Assembly: GCA_051453625.1 (NCBI GenBank)
Contig: JBOZIK010000001.1
Coordinates: forward strand, 123,951,036 to 124,015,035
From: Welwitschia mirabilis
Lineage: Eukaryota; Gnetophyta; Gnetopsida; Welwitschiales
Direction: 5' to 3'
Length of the DNA: 64,000 nucleotides
Made by a program: the position numbers and the translations under genes. Of the stretch, positions 22,380-34,950 are shown piece after piece. The notes beneath the pieces are model-generated. The model had not been told where the DNA came from, did no database searches, and saw only the letters and a program-made list of their open reading frames with translations. The number at the start of each line of letters is the position of its first letter. Position 1 is the stretch's first letter.

Positions 22380-23989
22380 TTGCAAATGGTATTCCTTGGC
22401 TTACTAAGGAGAACTATTTTAAATGAAAATTATTTCATCTTTTTCTAATTTTCAAAGGTACTAATACCAAAATTGGGAAAAAAATTATTATATGTTTTAC
22501 AAGAACTAAATACATTTAATACATAGAAGCATGGGACTATGGACGCTTACTTCAAAGTTATTTATGTAATAATACTTTTAACTATGAGTGATTTATTATT
22601 ATGTTTACATTTATAGTTGTAAATAGGATAGGTTTACTATTATTTCTAAAATTCTTAAGACCTCTCTGTATGTTGTAATATTCACTTATATATGTGTGTA
22701 TGAAAAACATGGAAGTAAAAATATTTTTTATTAGACTACCTATATTAATTTGCATTTTTTAAAACTTTTTATTATATATATTTTATAATAAATAAAATCT
22801 CAACTTGATTGGTGATACCATCATTTTTATTAATGCTAGTATAGTTTCTCTATTTTTTATCATAATTCAATTTGCAAATTTCTATTTTAGTAAATTTTTT
22901 AATTTGTGTTAGTAGTATTTTATAAAACAATTTCAATCTTAACTTTTCAACCATTATTGGATTAGATAGCATATTGGTTAACTTTATAAGAAAAGTACTA
23001 ATCAACTAGAATACCAGTAATTCCTAAATAACATTAGATTTAATAAGACTACTTAGAATTCACATTTAATATTGATGAAACTATAATTGAAAATTCTTTT
23101 GACATTTTTCTAGTTAAATTAACCATGTTTAACTAAAGAGAAATATCTTATAAAAAGATTAAACTAGAAGGAATCTATATAAATTATTAAAACTTAAGTA
23201 TTTAGGTATACCAACTTACATAGTTCTATCCCCTTAGATATCTAGAGTTGATATAAAACCTAGTTATAAATTTTTTTCTCAAATTCAATAGTTTAGATTA
23301 TAAGGATTTCTATGAATATCTAAATTAATTAAATCCTTAATTTTAGTTCTAAGGAATCAAAATAAAGTAATAAAGATGAAACATTTCCACTTTTCCTTAA
23401 AAGAAAAATCAAAATAGTGGTTACGTAAATTAAAACCCTATTTTATAAGATCATGAAGAGAGTTTTCATGTAAATTATTAAAAGAATAATTCCTATTACA
23501 TAAAAACAATTAATTTATAAGAAAAATCATGGATTTCCAAGAATACAAAAGAAGCCCTTTCATAAGATATTGAACCACTTTAAAGAATTACTAAAAATGA
23601 TCTCACAACATGGTTTTAAAGATTAAAGATTATTAAGCTTCTTATACAAGTGAATAAATTCACAAAATATCAAACCAATTAAGATGATAAATAGGAAAAT
23701 TTCACATCTAAAGAGACAGAAAAAGCATGGAATCCTCGAAGAACATAGCTATAAATTCTAAAAATTGGGATAAGCCTATTAGAAATACTAAAATAGCAAA
23801 ACTAAATCATAAAACTATAACATTAGGAATTTTTAAGCTAGATGAAAAAACAGTCTTAGATTAAACAATATTAAGGTACCTAAACGTTAAAAGACTAGCA
23901 AGAGAGATATGTGTTTTAAGTGCACTTCCATTTTATCTAGAAAGAGATAGTGAATGAAGAAGTAAATATCATAGATGCTAAAAGATCCA
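22380..23989 (+). other. Leader and unreadable gag start of gypsy B
   Basis: By position this should hold the leader and Gag N-terminal part, but I could not follow any frame. No other feature was seen. Confidence 0.4.
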
Positions 23990-24330
23990 TTTTTGTGATA
24001 ATAATAGTAATAATTATAGAAATCATCATTTTTTTATGGACATTCATATAACTTAAATTGGAGAAACCACCCTTAATTTTCATTGAAAATTCCACCAAAT
24101 TAAAGCATCTACCTTAGAGTATATGAGTAGAAGACATTTTAAAATAATTTATGAAATCTTAAATGGATAGCAATAACAAAAAAGATTAAATCAGTAATCA
24201 AAATGATAAAACTCTTAAATATCTAGAAAAAGAAATAAACTAGCTTTTCCAGACCACCACTCATGTATTAGCTACACTTAATAAGAGATAAAAGGAAAAA
24301 TTTCCTATTCAACCTATTCCTAATCTAATG
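23990..24330 (+). pseudogene. gypsy B gag C-terminal relic
   Basis: The short word LNWRNHP at 24052-24072, followed after a frame slip by an NFxWK-like stretch, matches the conserved YNPGWRNHPNFSW-type motif of Athila/Tat Gag. It is followed by a decayed asparagine/glutamine-rich helical region and, at 24240-24310, words like FQTTTHVLATLN typical of the same Gag tail. Confidence 0.6.
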
Positions 24331-24994
24331 TGTATAAATATTGTTAAATAATAATGTGAGGTCAAGAGAGTTAATTTTATTTAGTTAAAGTGGTGTACAG
24401 GTTAATAAACATGTTTAAATCTTTGAAGAGGATTCTTTTATCTTTAATACATTACCTAAAATCACATCTAAAATTGAAAAATATAAAGAGAATGATCCAA
24501 AAAGAGAAGTGTGGATTTACAAAAGGTCCCATTTTCTTAATAACTTACATCATCAAGAAATAAACATCTTGAAGAATAATACTTAAAATTCTTTAAGGAA
24601 GTTAAGATTAACATTTTACATTAAAAAATTCTCATCTTATACTAAATTCCTTAAATACCTTTACATGGTAAAGAGAAAAAATAAACATAAAGAAAGAGCC
24701 TTTTTGATCAAACAAATAAGTTCTATACTTTAAAATAAAATCTCACTTAAACTTAGAGCTTTTAATTTTTCAATAATTTTGTGTATATTAGAAACAAAAA
24801 GATAGATATATTCTTATTAGAATTATGAGCTAGTGTGAATATAATGTTTTATTCACTATATAAATAACTTTAGCTAGAAAGATTAAAGAAAAAAATGATG
24901 ACATTGTGATTTTCTAACTAATCAACCAAGGTACATAAATAAATAATTAAATATTTATTAGTATAGGTTAATAAAGTTCACTAACCATGGGCTT

Positions 24995-25150
24995 TGTAGT
25001 CTGAGAAATAAAAGACAATCCAAAGGGATTTCATCTTATCTTAGGAAAATCATTCATAGCCCTTGATAATGCCTTTAATAATTATAAAGATAGGATAGTA
25101 AAGATGTCATTTAAGAAGATAGATATTAACTTACACTCTTTAATTTACAA
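24995..25150 (+). pseudogene. gypsy B retropepsin relic
   Basis: It reads KGFHLILGKSFIALDNAFNN followed by YKDRIVKMSFKKIDI, matching the ILGRPFLATxNAxINxxxGxMxLxFG segment of Athila/Tat proteases. The active site itself is not readable. Confidence 0.68.
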
Positions 25151-25249
25151 TAAAAGAATTTCATAGATGAATTTGAATACTTAGAATTAATATAAACCTA
25201 TGAATAAATACTTCCCTATTAATTTAAGGATAAATTACGTAAACCTTTA

Positions 25250-25510
25250 TTATGCACACCTTGAGAACAAGCATCCTTTGATAAGCATACCCATAGAAAA
25301 TCTCTAAAACATAATGATTTAATATTATTGTATGATTTAAAATACTATAAAATTTGTAATGATTTCATTTCTAAAGTGGATTGTACATTTTTAAGTATTA
25401 GAAGTGTTTTCTTACATTGTTATTAAGATTTTAAGCATTGAGAGTAAATGTTCTTTTAAAGTTGATGGTCAAAGACTTAAAATATTTTATGGATCTATTA
25501 CCTTAGGTTA
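25250..25510 (+). pseudogene. gypsy B integrase C-terminal end
   Basis: It begins with SLKHNDLILLYDLKYYKICN, then LEVFSYIVIKILSIESK and ends FKVDGQRLKIFYG. This is the Athila integrase tail (LLYxSRLxxFPGK..RWxGPF..V..VFxxGAVEI...FKVNGQRLK). It follows the protease after only about 100 bp, showing deletion of RT, RNase H and the integrase core. Confidence 0.8.
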
Positions 25511-26596
25511 TGACTTTAATATTTCTACCTTAACCTTGAACTATAAGAAATATATTATATTATATAGGAAAAAACGTTAAAATTGGTATTACTCAAGAGA
25601 TAAACTTTTAATAATCATAAGTCCTACAGTTTGTTCTTTTCTAAAACTTAGAATGATGGCAACTATGTCATTAACCTAGTTTACTTGTAATACTTTGATC
25701 CTTTAAGTACATTTCATGACTTGTTTGACTCAGTACTAATTTGGTGAAAGAAGTTATAAGTAAATGTTTTATCTTGTATACCATACTTGATGGTTTATAC
25801 ATACTTTAAAGTAATTATGGTTTTAATTATATCTAAAATAATCATTGCATGTAGGCATGATATTCTGTACTCCAAAGATATGGTTAAAGATCTCCTTATA
25901 ATATAAAAAATTATAAAACATAAGTAAAATAAAAAAAATCTGAAATATGTTTGTGTGAAAAAGATACATATTATGAATGCATAAGATCTTTATGGTTCTT
26001 ATTAATTCTCATGAGAAGAATCACTTATGTAGGCATCCTAAATATCCATTTATACTATAGGGAAAATAAGTGCTTGGATATAAATACCTCCATATGATGG
26101 ATGTAAAACAAATTCAAAAGGGGGAAAAAAGAAGAAGAAGGGGAAAGAGAGAGAAAGAGGAAAACAAAGAAAAATAAGGAAGTAAAAAAGGGACAAAAGA
26201 GAAATATATATCTAATTTGGTTATATTCATATGTGGTAGACAATTACTATTGAATAACTTTACTTTCATGAAGAAAATAGACATTATATATTGAAGTCCT
26301 CCATCTTAGTGGGGAACATACACATTGTATAAAGATAAAAACCTCTTTATCATCATGATTTATTAGATACGATATGTTTTTCTTCTAGGAATTTCTTATA
26401 GAAACTAAGGAGATAGTATGAGAATGCATTAATTAGTTTAGTTATAGAGGGTCAAGGCCTTTGTGAGTATAACTTTCTATGAGGAATGAAAAATTTGATA
26501 TATGGAGACATAAGCATGCATTAACTTAGCTANNNNNNNNNNNNNNNNNNNNNNNNNNNNNNNNNNNNNNNNNNNNNNNNNNNNNNNNNNNNNNNN
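25511..26596 (+). other. Post-pol region of gypsy B, first part
   Basis: AT-rich without domains. A purine-rich strand at 26105-26200 gives a spurious Ser/Phe-rich minus-strand frame. It ends in a 64-base gap (26533-26596). Confidence 0.45.

Positions 26597-26668
<72 letters not shown>
26597..26668 (+). repeat. (GT)n microsatellite
   Basis: About 36 GT units with one GTAT interruption near 26634, flanked on the left by an assembly gap and on the right by an ACATAT tract. The gap probably reflects the repeat. Confidence 0.98.
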
Positions 26669-26670
<2 letters not shown>

Positions 26671-29639
26671 ATATACATATACATCATATGGATTTGATAA
26701 ATATTCTATATGATGAAGACCTTCATGGTATACTATGGGGATAAAAGACTTTATAGGAGACAATCATTTCATGGAAAATATATAAACCATATAGACTAAA
26801 GGCCTTCATACCACTATTATTAGGATGTTATATCTCTCGATTATGCATTAGTTGTAAAAACTAAAAAAACTAACATGAGAATGTGCTAGTTGTACTAGTT
26901 TCAAAAAATTAGAACCTCTATGAGCAAAACTTTCCATAGGGTTGATCAAATGGTAAATGCGAAGACAAATATACATATCTTCATGAGTAGATTTGACTAA
27001 TAGGTGGAATTTCCTTTACCATCATATTCATGATATATTTTTGATGAAACCTATTATACATAATAAATTTATAATTGTATCTAATGATTTATTTCATTGA
27101 TGAGAAAGTTGGGATATTTAACTTGGTATACACTAGACATGTTAGGTGTGTATTTGATAAAATCTTTTTTCTTTGATGGAAACTCAATTTCATACTTGTG
27201 ATGAAATTATAGGTGTTAGTAGTTGAACAATGGAAGTATATTATAATTCATGTATGCCAAGAATAAGATATCTATGTTTGTAATACTAGTCAAAATAAAT
27301 ATTAAGGATGGAAGATCATTTTTAGTTCATTTATTTACTTAACTCATCGTCCTATTTTTTAAATCATGTTTTAATTAGAATAGATCTCTCACACAGATAA
27401 CAAATTTTGAGGCCTTACCTAATTAACAAGACTATAAATTATGCATTTCAATGACTTATACTATGTTCATAAACCTAGGTATGGTTTGTCAATAAATTTA
27501 TAATCAATTTGTGAATTATATGTATGATTATAGGTTAATATATAGAGACAAAAACCTTACTTCATTTGATTAATTAATTTCTACCACTATTATAATTATC
27601 ACTTAGATTTTTTCACCCTAATCCCATAATAATTCTAACCTCTTATCTATATGAAATCTTACTGGAATTAATCTTATTTTCATAGTGCAACCATAACCCT
27701 TATACTTTATTTATAATGATTATTTATTAATTTGATCAATTGTAGCTTGATCTTGTTAGCATCTATAACCTTTGGAAATTTGCATTCATATCAATGCCAT
27801 TATTAGTCTTTCTATTACTACGATTCTTTTATTCTAGTAGATTCTCAATTAAAGCCATCATAATAGATAGGTTTGTAAACATTACTTTAGAGAAGGTGTT
27901 TAATTAATTTGTAGTTAAATATACTCTCATAATGTTTTTATTCTAAGGAATAGTAAAAAGTGTGTTTTTTTCTCTCTTTAAGTATATGGCTTTATGTCAT
28001 ATTTTATAGCACTTTAACTTAATTTAGACATTAGGGATAATGTAGAAATGGGGTGGGAGGTGGAAATTAGTGCTATTATCTTAAAAATTAATTGAAAATC
28101 ATGCAAATTTTGTAAAATTTTATATTTCTTATTTATGTATAATATTTTGGTTAAGGAAATGAGATATTTAATGATGAATGTGAATGATAACCTTAAAATT
28201 TACATGATTATAGCTGATTTTGTTAACATATAATCATTAATAAAAATTACTAGCATAATAATAAATCATAAATTTAATTATAATTATGGTAAATAGATAA
28301 GGGTTTTCTACATTAGATGGATTACACAAATGGTTAGTGATGCCTTTCAATTTAAATAATGTTTTATCTTATGTTTAAAAGAATATGGATTTTATTTTTA
28401 AATAATATGATTTCTTTTTAGCAAATGATATTGATGATGTTTTAGTATTTTTTAATAATGATCCTAGGAATATGTCAGTATTTATAGAATTATGAAATAG
28501 ATTTAATTTGTAAATGTGTTTAAAGTAATTCTCAGCGTATTCTTCAATGGTGCTAAAATCATAGAATTTTCTTTTTATAAGCATAAGATGATCAAATTTT
28601 TCAATATCAATGGCCTCTTATAGCTAGCAGGAATTAACTCATAATATGTATTAAGTCTTGATGTATAGGTGTTAAATCTTTAGTTGTGATTTTAGTAGAG
28701 CAATTTTACATCCAATATCAAAACAATATCAAAGTGATTCTAGTATCATTTGGTGGTACCACTTTTATGTTATTAAAACCTAGTTTTAAAGATTAGTTCA
28801 TTATTTCTAGCTAACTATGTCATAAGACTAGAAATGTTTTTATATTATCCACTTTACTAAATGAAATTGTGTAAGGGTTTGACTTACACACAAATATATT
28901 GAATTATGAACTTCATGTTATTTTAATGCAATTACGTATACTAGTTATTCAAATTCAATAATTTCTCTTCATCAAATGATAGTAGTTGAAAAGAATGTTG
29001 AGTTGATGAATTTGATAGAATACAATTTTATAAAGTTAATAAAATCAATCTTTATGAAGTCAGTAAAATTCGAGAAAAATTTCTTTAATAAGTAAAGTAA
29101 AGTGAAGTTATGTTATATGTTAATGAAAAAGGTATCCATCTTATATTATTTCCATCTTTCTTAAAATAAGAAGTTAAATAATAAATAAAAAGGGATGTCA
29201 TTAAATTTACTTAGGATAGATTAAGACTATAGTTCATTCTAACTTCAATTATAATTTAGAAGCTAAGTATTTGGTAACATTATTAGATATTAGAAATGTA
29301 GAGTGAAATCAAGAGAAGTAAATTTTTAAGTTTATTTTACTTATTATGTGTTTGTATTACTTACTCAATTTAGGCTTTCATAAATTTAACCTCCTACCCT
29401 TTAACTATCATATTTGTTAAGTCTTGAATGGTTTCTTAAGGGTTATAGAAATCAAACTTATAATGTATCTTAAGTATCAAGAAGGCTCTTAGATAATTAT
29501 TAAATGCCTAGCTATTATTTTAGTAGAGTGATTTCACATCTGATATTAGAAGGATATTAAAATAGTTCTAGTGTACTTCAATATCACTTCTTTTACACTT
29601 CATTATATGACTTTGATTAGGGACCAATAGATGACTAGT
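26669..29639 (+). other. Post-pol region of gypsy B, second part, with an internal duplication
   Basis: No coding trace. The segment at about 28620-28800 resembles 29400-29620 (both contain ttttagtagag followed by a ttnacatcn-atat phrase and a cttttangtt-attannacct/act phrase), suggesting an old partial duplication near the 3' end of the element. Confidence 0.45.
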
Positions 29640-30970
29640 TGTTGGGTATGTTCATAGTTAAATTTTTATATTTTAAACCTTTTAATAGTAGGAATATAAT
29701 AAAACTTTAAGGCTTTATGTATCGTATTTATAATTTATAATTAATTTATTTCTAGTTATGTTGATTAATTAACTTTTAAAATTATTAATAAAAATGACTA
29801 ATTTGCATTATTTTATTTACAAGATAACCCGAGATCGTTGGGCTTTATTAAAGTCAAAATAGCTTTGGATAATGGCATTACCATGTAGTCCTTTACTCTT
29901 GCTAGAGTTATGGATAAAAGTGGATTTCATAATTCAAGCAAGGCTAATTAGATAATAAAGTAAGAAATTAATCTTACAACCCCGTATTAAACTACTATAT
30001 AAACATCAAGAACTATATATCTATACCTACCATCTAAAGAGATATATATGCATCCATCTATTAAAGGCTACACTGATGAATAACATTATATTTAAAAAGA
30101 TTTATAAAAATATAGACTACTTTAAGAATTAATTATCTATTATTTGAGCATTTGTGATTAATAAAAGATCTTAAAGTTCACCTTCATCAGAGTTTCATTT
30201 ATTATTATCCATTGATACTCTATGGTTTTTAGAATAAATAATGACTATGATGAGGGATTGTTTCACAATAAAGTTTTAAGCCTTCTTTCTACCTCTATGG
30301 ATATAAAGGTATGCTTGTTTTATTTAACATTTTTCATGTCTTGCCTTAAATGTAAACTTTGATCTAATATTTTATTAATGATTCCATCATTAGTGAATGT
30401 ATCTTAATTTATTATTAGATTTTTTTTACCTTTCATCTCTAATTTAATTAATATTATTGATTATGTAATAGTATTTTCTAAGTGTTTCTTTGTGTTTATT
30501 TAGTAGAATTAAGCCTGTAATGTTTTATATGGCTTAGATGATCGATATGTAACTAGATGAAATATTTTATAATTTCCTACTATTTTTATATATTTCAATA
30601 AAGAAGCAACAATTTCATATTCTTACTTATGCTACATGTAGAATTTGTTTAAGAATAATTTATTTCTTGTCTAGAAAGTTAAGTTGTACTTAATGAATTA
30701 TCTATTATTTGATTAAGACTTACAAGATAGATTACCTTATGAGCAGTTATTCTAATTCCAAGAGGAGATAAGAATTTAATTAAATATAGCTCTTAATTAC
30801 TTTGTAAACCCTCCATATATGTTTGTAGTCCATATGAAAAAAATGAAAATTAGGGCTACCTCTAATACGATTAAAGCCCTACTTTCTTACTTAGAATTAT
30901 TACTTATACTTTGGTCACTAAGGTAAATCTTCCATAAATCATAATCCATTATAGAGGTTAAGGTGTAGTG
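29640..30970 (+). repeat. 3' LTR of gypsy B
   Basis: It starts TGTTGGGTATG after a gggaccaatagatgactag segment that could be the polypurine region, and ends near AAGGTGTAGTG. It is paired with 21075-22355. Confidence 0.66.
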
Positions 30971-33257
30971 GTAACTCAAAAAAAAGGTTCTAACTTTCCT
31001 TTATGACTTTGTATATCTTAGAAATTACACATGAAAAATACTTTTTACCATTCAATGTAATGTAATGTAATCCTAGGACTTATTAAAGGCATAATTAACT
31101 AAAGGAATGTATAGTAATACCATTTATCTTTTAATAAAATTAAGAAAGATGATATATGAATGTATTATTAATCCATATATGAAAACATCTAGTTGTCTTG
31201 ATAAGAGGGTAGTAAAAACATTTTCCATGAAAGGATGTATACACACACATACACACAGAGAGAGGAAAAGTTATAAGTTAAAATAAATTAAATATAGCAT
31301 CCAATAATGATCAAGATAGAGTAGAGATAGATAAAAAAAAGTAAATAAACTATCTTGGAGTTATCTATTTTATTTTTCTCTTTTTTTTTTAACAAAGAAT
31401 TTTAAGAGAACTAAAGAAAAACATGTTCTTCATCCACTAATTTTAGTTATACATATTTGATATGTTTGTTATCTTCTTAAAATATTCTATCATCTTCCTA
31501 TCTTCCTATTTTAATGTAAGGATGATAAGTGCTCATTATTACTCTACTAATTAATCCTTTGATTTTAACTAGAATTATCACATATAAATAAAAGGATTGT
31601 TTCATATATTTTTCACTAAGGACTTTTTGTAGTACCCTTTGTTGAACTATGTTTTAAAAATGGAAACATTTACACTGTATTTCTCTTCCTACTCATTTTC
31701 TTCGAAAGCGCTAGGATTTGTTTTGAGATGCATATAGAACCACCATTAAAAATTTAATTACTTTATAAATTTTAAATCCTTTAAACATAAGCAAAAAATT
31801 AGTAAACTACTTCAACTTTCAAAGGTAACATATTAGCTTTAAATAATAACATTTCATATATTATTTTGGATTTTACTTGAAATTCCAAATAAAGGTATGT
31901 CTTGTATACATCCTTAATTCATTTCTATAAATTTTGTAAAAAATCCTCTTGTTAAATTTTATTCATAATAAGATATAGAAAATTAATTTATTATATTTAA
32001 TCTTCTATAAATTTAAATTATACTATTCATATCTTGTGAAGTACTATTAGTGTTCTGCAATAAATATTTAGAGCTTTAACTTTTTAAGCTTTAAAATTTA
32101 GCTTTCTCTTAGCCTTTTTCATTAGGGTTAGGGATCACCACGAGTAATACGACTCCCTATTCATCTCATTCTAGAAGTGTAGTACAACTAGTAATTTTTA
32201 ATTTTGTTCTCCCTTCTAATATTTTTTATATGATTTTAAAGATTATGCTTATTTGAATGTTCAAATAGATGCAACATGTCCTTCATTTGAAGGGTGTTAA
32301 AGTATCTTATGCTAGATACTATACTTGTAATTTTATTTCTATTAAAGCCTTAGAGTTCCCTACGATGGAGAGAGATTTATTATTTAAGATTTTTCCAACT
32401 CACTCTATAATCTTAGTTGTTCATGCATGGACATTTAATTTTAATGTGATGGCCCTACTCTTACTTCTTACTATGCTAAGATTTTAAATTTTCCCTTGAT
32501 TTTTTTGTCCATAGAAACTAACATTGTTTATAGGATTGGTAATATTTTATTAGATAATTCTTTTAAAGTTAATGGATTTTGCTTTTAATGTTTCTTTATT
32601 GCAATTAATCTTAAAAAATAAAAGTTTCTATTCATATTTAAAGTAGGTGGTAAATTTTTCACCCAAAGAGTGAATTATTTTTGTCTTTCATAAAGCAGAT
32701 CAAATCTTTACTTATCAATTTTTTCCTAGGAATACATAGCTAAATAAACCTAAATAAAAACACTATGCACTTACACTTGTATCTAGTTTTCAATCACCAT
32801 ATAGTCATTTTATGATATATACTTTGACAGGGCATTTTATCCTTTCTTTAAAACTATTTATTCCTTCTAATTAAACATAAGTTTCTTCTTTACAATCTAC
32901 TATGCTTCTTAAGTAGCCATAGACTTCTCCTCCATTATTAAATGAACGAATTCCTCTATAGCAACCTTTTATTTATTTTGTTAGATAAAATTATTTTATT
33001 TTATTTTTTGTTTGACTATTTCTTTAGTTTCTATTTTACATCGTGACAATAATGAGGGTTTTGTAAAAGTGACTAAAGAAAAGTAGGTTAAGGTTCCATT
33101 AGCTAGAATCTAATAATTTATTCCTTTAGATTCCTATGATCTAAAATTTTTAATTTAGACAAATAATAATTTGATGATATTTTTAAATGCTATGGATGTT
33201 AATTATTTATTTGTTAATATTTTAAGAGGTGATTTAGATAAACTCCCCTTAATTACG
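30971..33257. other. AT-rich stretch; possible 5' part of the LINE
   Basis: No domain was recognised. An ACACAC/GAGAG tract lies at 31231-31263. A 72-codon frame at 32269-32487 could belong to a LINE ORF1, but I see no supporting motif. Confidence 0.4.
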
Positions 33258-34672
33258 ACATGAATGTTTTATTAGAGAACATCCAAGGTTTAACTAATAG
33301 GCTTTAGCATAAACATTCTAGATATTTCTTCTCTAGCATTAATATTACTTTTGACCTTATTCTTCTTTAGAAAGTTAAGATTTCTTCTAAGGATCTATCC
33401 TTTTTGGAACATTGGTTTAAACTCATTAATAACTCTTACTACTCTTTAGAAATATAAGAAAGGTAAGGTGACTATTCTTTGTTCTTCTTATTAGAAAGAA
33501 ATATAAACAAATTTCTCTTTTTCTTATTGGAATTTTCTTAATCTATGCTTTGAATGAATTTAAAGATTATCCTAGGCCGTGATGCAAGATCTTTGATTCT
33601 ATTCCTTTTTTGTCATGATTATTGGAGAAGATTTTAATATGATATGATTTTTTGATAATAAATCTAGTGGCTTTTCTTCTTTCATTCATAATCATGAATA
33701 CTAATAGTGATTTAATTTCAAAGAAAACTTATTTTAAATATAAATGGATGATGGTAATTCTATTTCCATCTTCCAAATATGTAATAGGAGTAACCATTAC
33801 CTAGGTCATGCCTATATCTTTAGTAAGCTAAATAAGTTTTATTTTTCCACTCTTTTTTTTTTGGCAAGATGCCCCAATTGTTTTCATTCATTATGATGCA
33901 ATTCTATCAAATCATGTTACCATTCAAATTAAAGCTAAAATAACTAGTATTCATTCCAATAATAAATATCCCTTGCTTAGATTTCATGCTATCTATTTTT
34001 ATTCTTCCATTACTTAAACTATTTTATCTTATCTTTGGAATGTGAATCCTTAGTCCTTAAGTTAGTTATAATGGTTTTAATGATGGCATTTGGCTACATG
34101 TCATTTGTAAAGTTTTGCTAGACATTATGATTAGCAAATAGTTTTACATGCAATAGAAGAATATGATAAAATTAATTCACATGTAAGAAAAGAATATAAT
34201 AAAATTAAGTCTATAATTCAGAACCTCTTTAATAAGTTTCTTTATGATTATTTTCATTCATAGGTTTAAGCTAATTTATCTACTACCAAGTTAACTTTTC
34301 ATTAATATGATGTTTATAGGTAGAAAGTTGCTTAATTAAAAGTTAATTTATTGGGTTAATAATTTAAGATGAAATTCATACAAGATTTTTTAAATATTTC
34401 AATGATTTTTATCCTATGAATTTATGAGATCAACTTAATTTTAATGGTTCTACTATTACTGATCTAAATACTTTACTTTATTATTTGAAGGATTATTTCA
34501 TTGCTTTGTTTTATGCTACTCCCACAGAAAATTCTATTCTTAAGGAGGTTATTACTTTGTATCCTACTTTATTACTCTAACTATGTTTCAAATGTTGAAA
34601 TTTGATATTTATTTAGTACAATTAAAAAATGGTTCTTTATAATAAATAATGAAAAAGATTTAGGGTATGATT

Positions 34673-34766
34673 GATTTCTAATTAACTTGTTTAAGACACA
34701 TTGGGATCATATTGGTAGAGATTTCTAATTAACTTGTTTAAGACTCATTGGGATCATATTGATAGT
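34673..34766. repeat. 47-bp tandem duplication inside the LINE
   Basis: Two copies starting gatttctaattaacttg differ at only about two positions, so the duplication is much younger than the LINE around it. Confidence 0.9.
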
Positions 34767-34920
34767 TATCATTTTTAGGTTATTGAAGAGCCTACTCATA
34801 TAAGATCTTTTGGACCATAATTAAACTAAATAATTTTTTTTAACTTCTTTTCAAATCAAGTTAATTTATTTAAATTTCTAATTAGTGATCCATTACCCTT
34901 ATTAATTTAATTTACAAGAT

Positions 34921-34950
34921 TTGGACAAATTTTGACAAATTTTGACAAAT
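34921..34950. repeat. 10-bp tandem repeat, three copies
   Basis: Units of tttgacaaat (the first with gg) inside the LINE. Confidence 0.85.

Larger units (their letters stand above)
21075..30970 (+). mobile_element. Athila-like Ty3/gypsy element B, internally deleted and heavily decayed
   Basis: About 9.9 kb between two LTR copies (21075-22355 and 29640-30970). A deaminated tRNA-Asp-type primer site lies just behind the first. Inside, in the right order, are a gag C-terminal relic (about 23990-24330), a protease relic (24995-25150) and the last part of integrase (25250-25510); the about 2.5-3 kb expected between protease and integrase end is missing. The rest is AT-rich and carries a GT microsatellite. 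The target duplication could not be verified (ATTCT at 21070-21074 against GTAAC after 30970), so ends may be off by several bases. Confidence 0.72.

Noticed and set aside
26055-26243. Ser/Phe-rich minus-strand frame
   Set aside because: Opposite strand of a purine-rich tract; no motif.
26530-26763. Frame encoding a Thr-His repeat protein
   Set aside because: Translation of the GT microsatellite plus gap.
32125-32136. Telomere-like ttagggttaggg
   Set aside because: Only two units and not the plant telomere repeat; chance.
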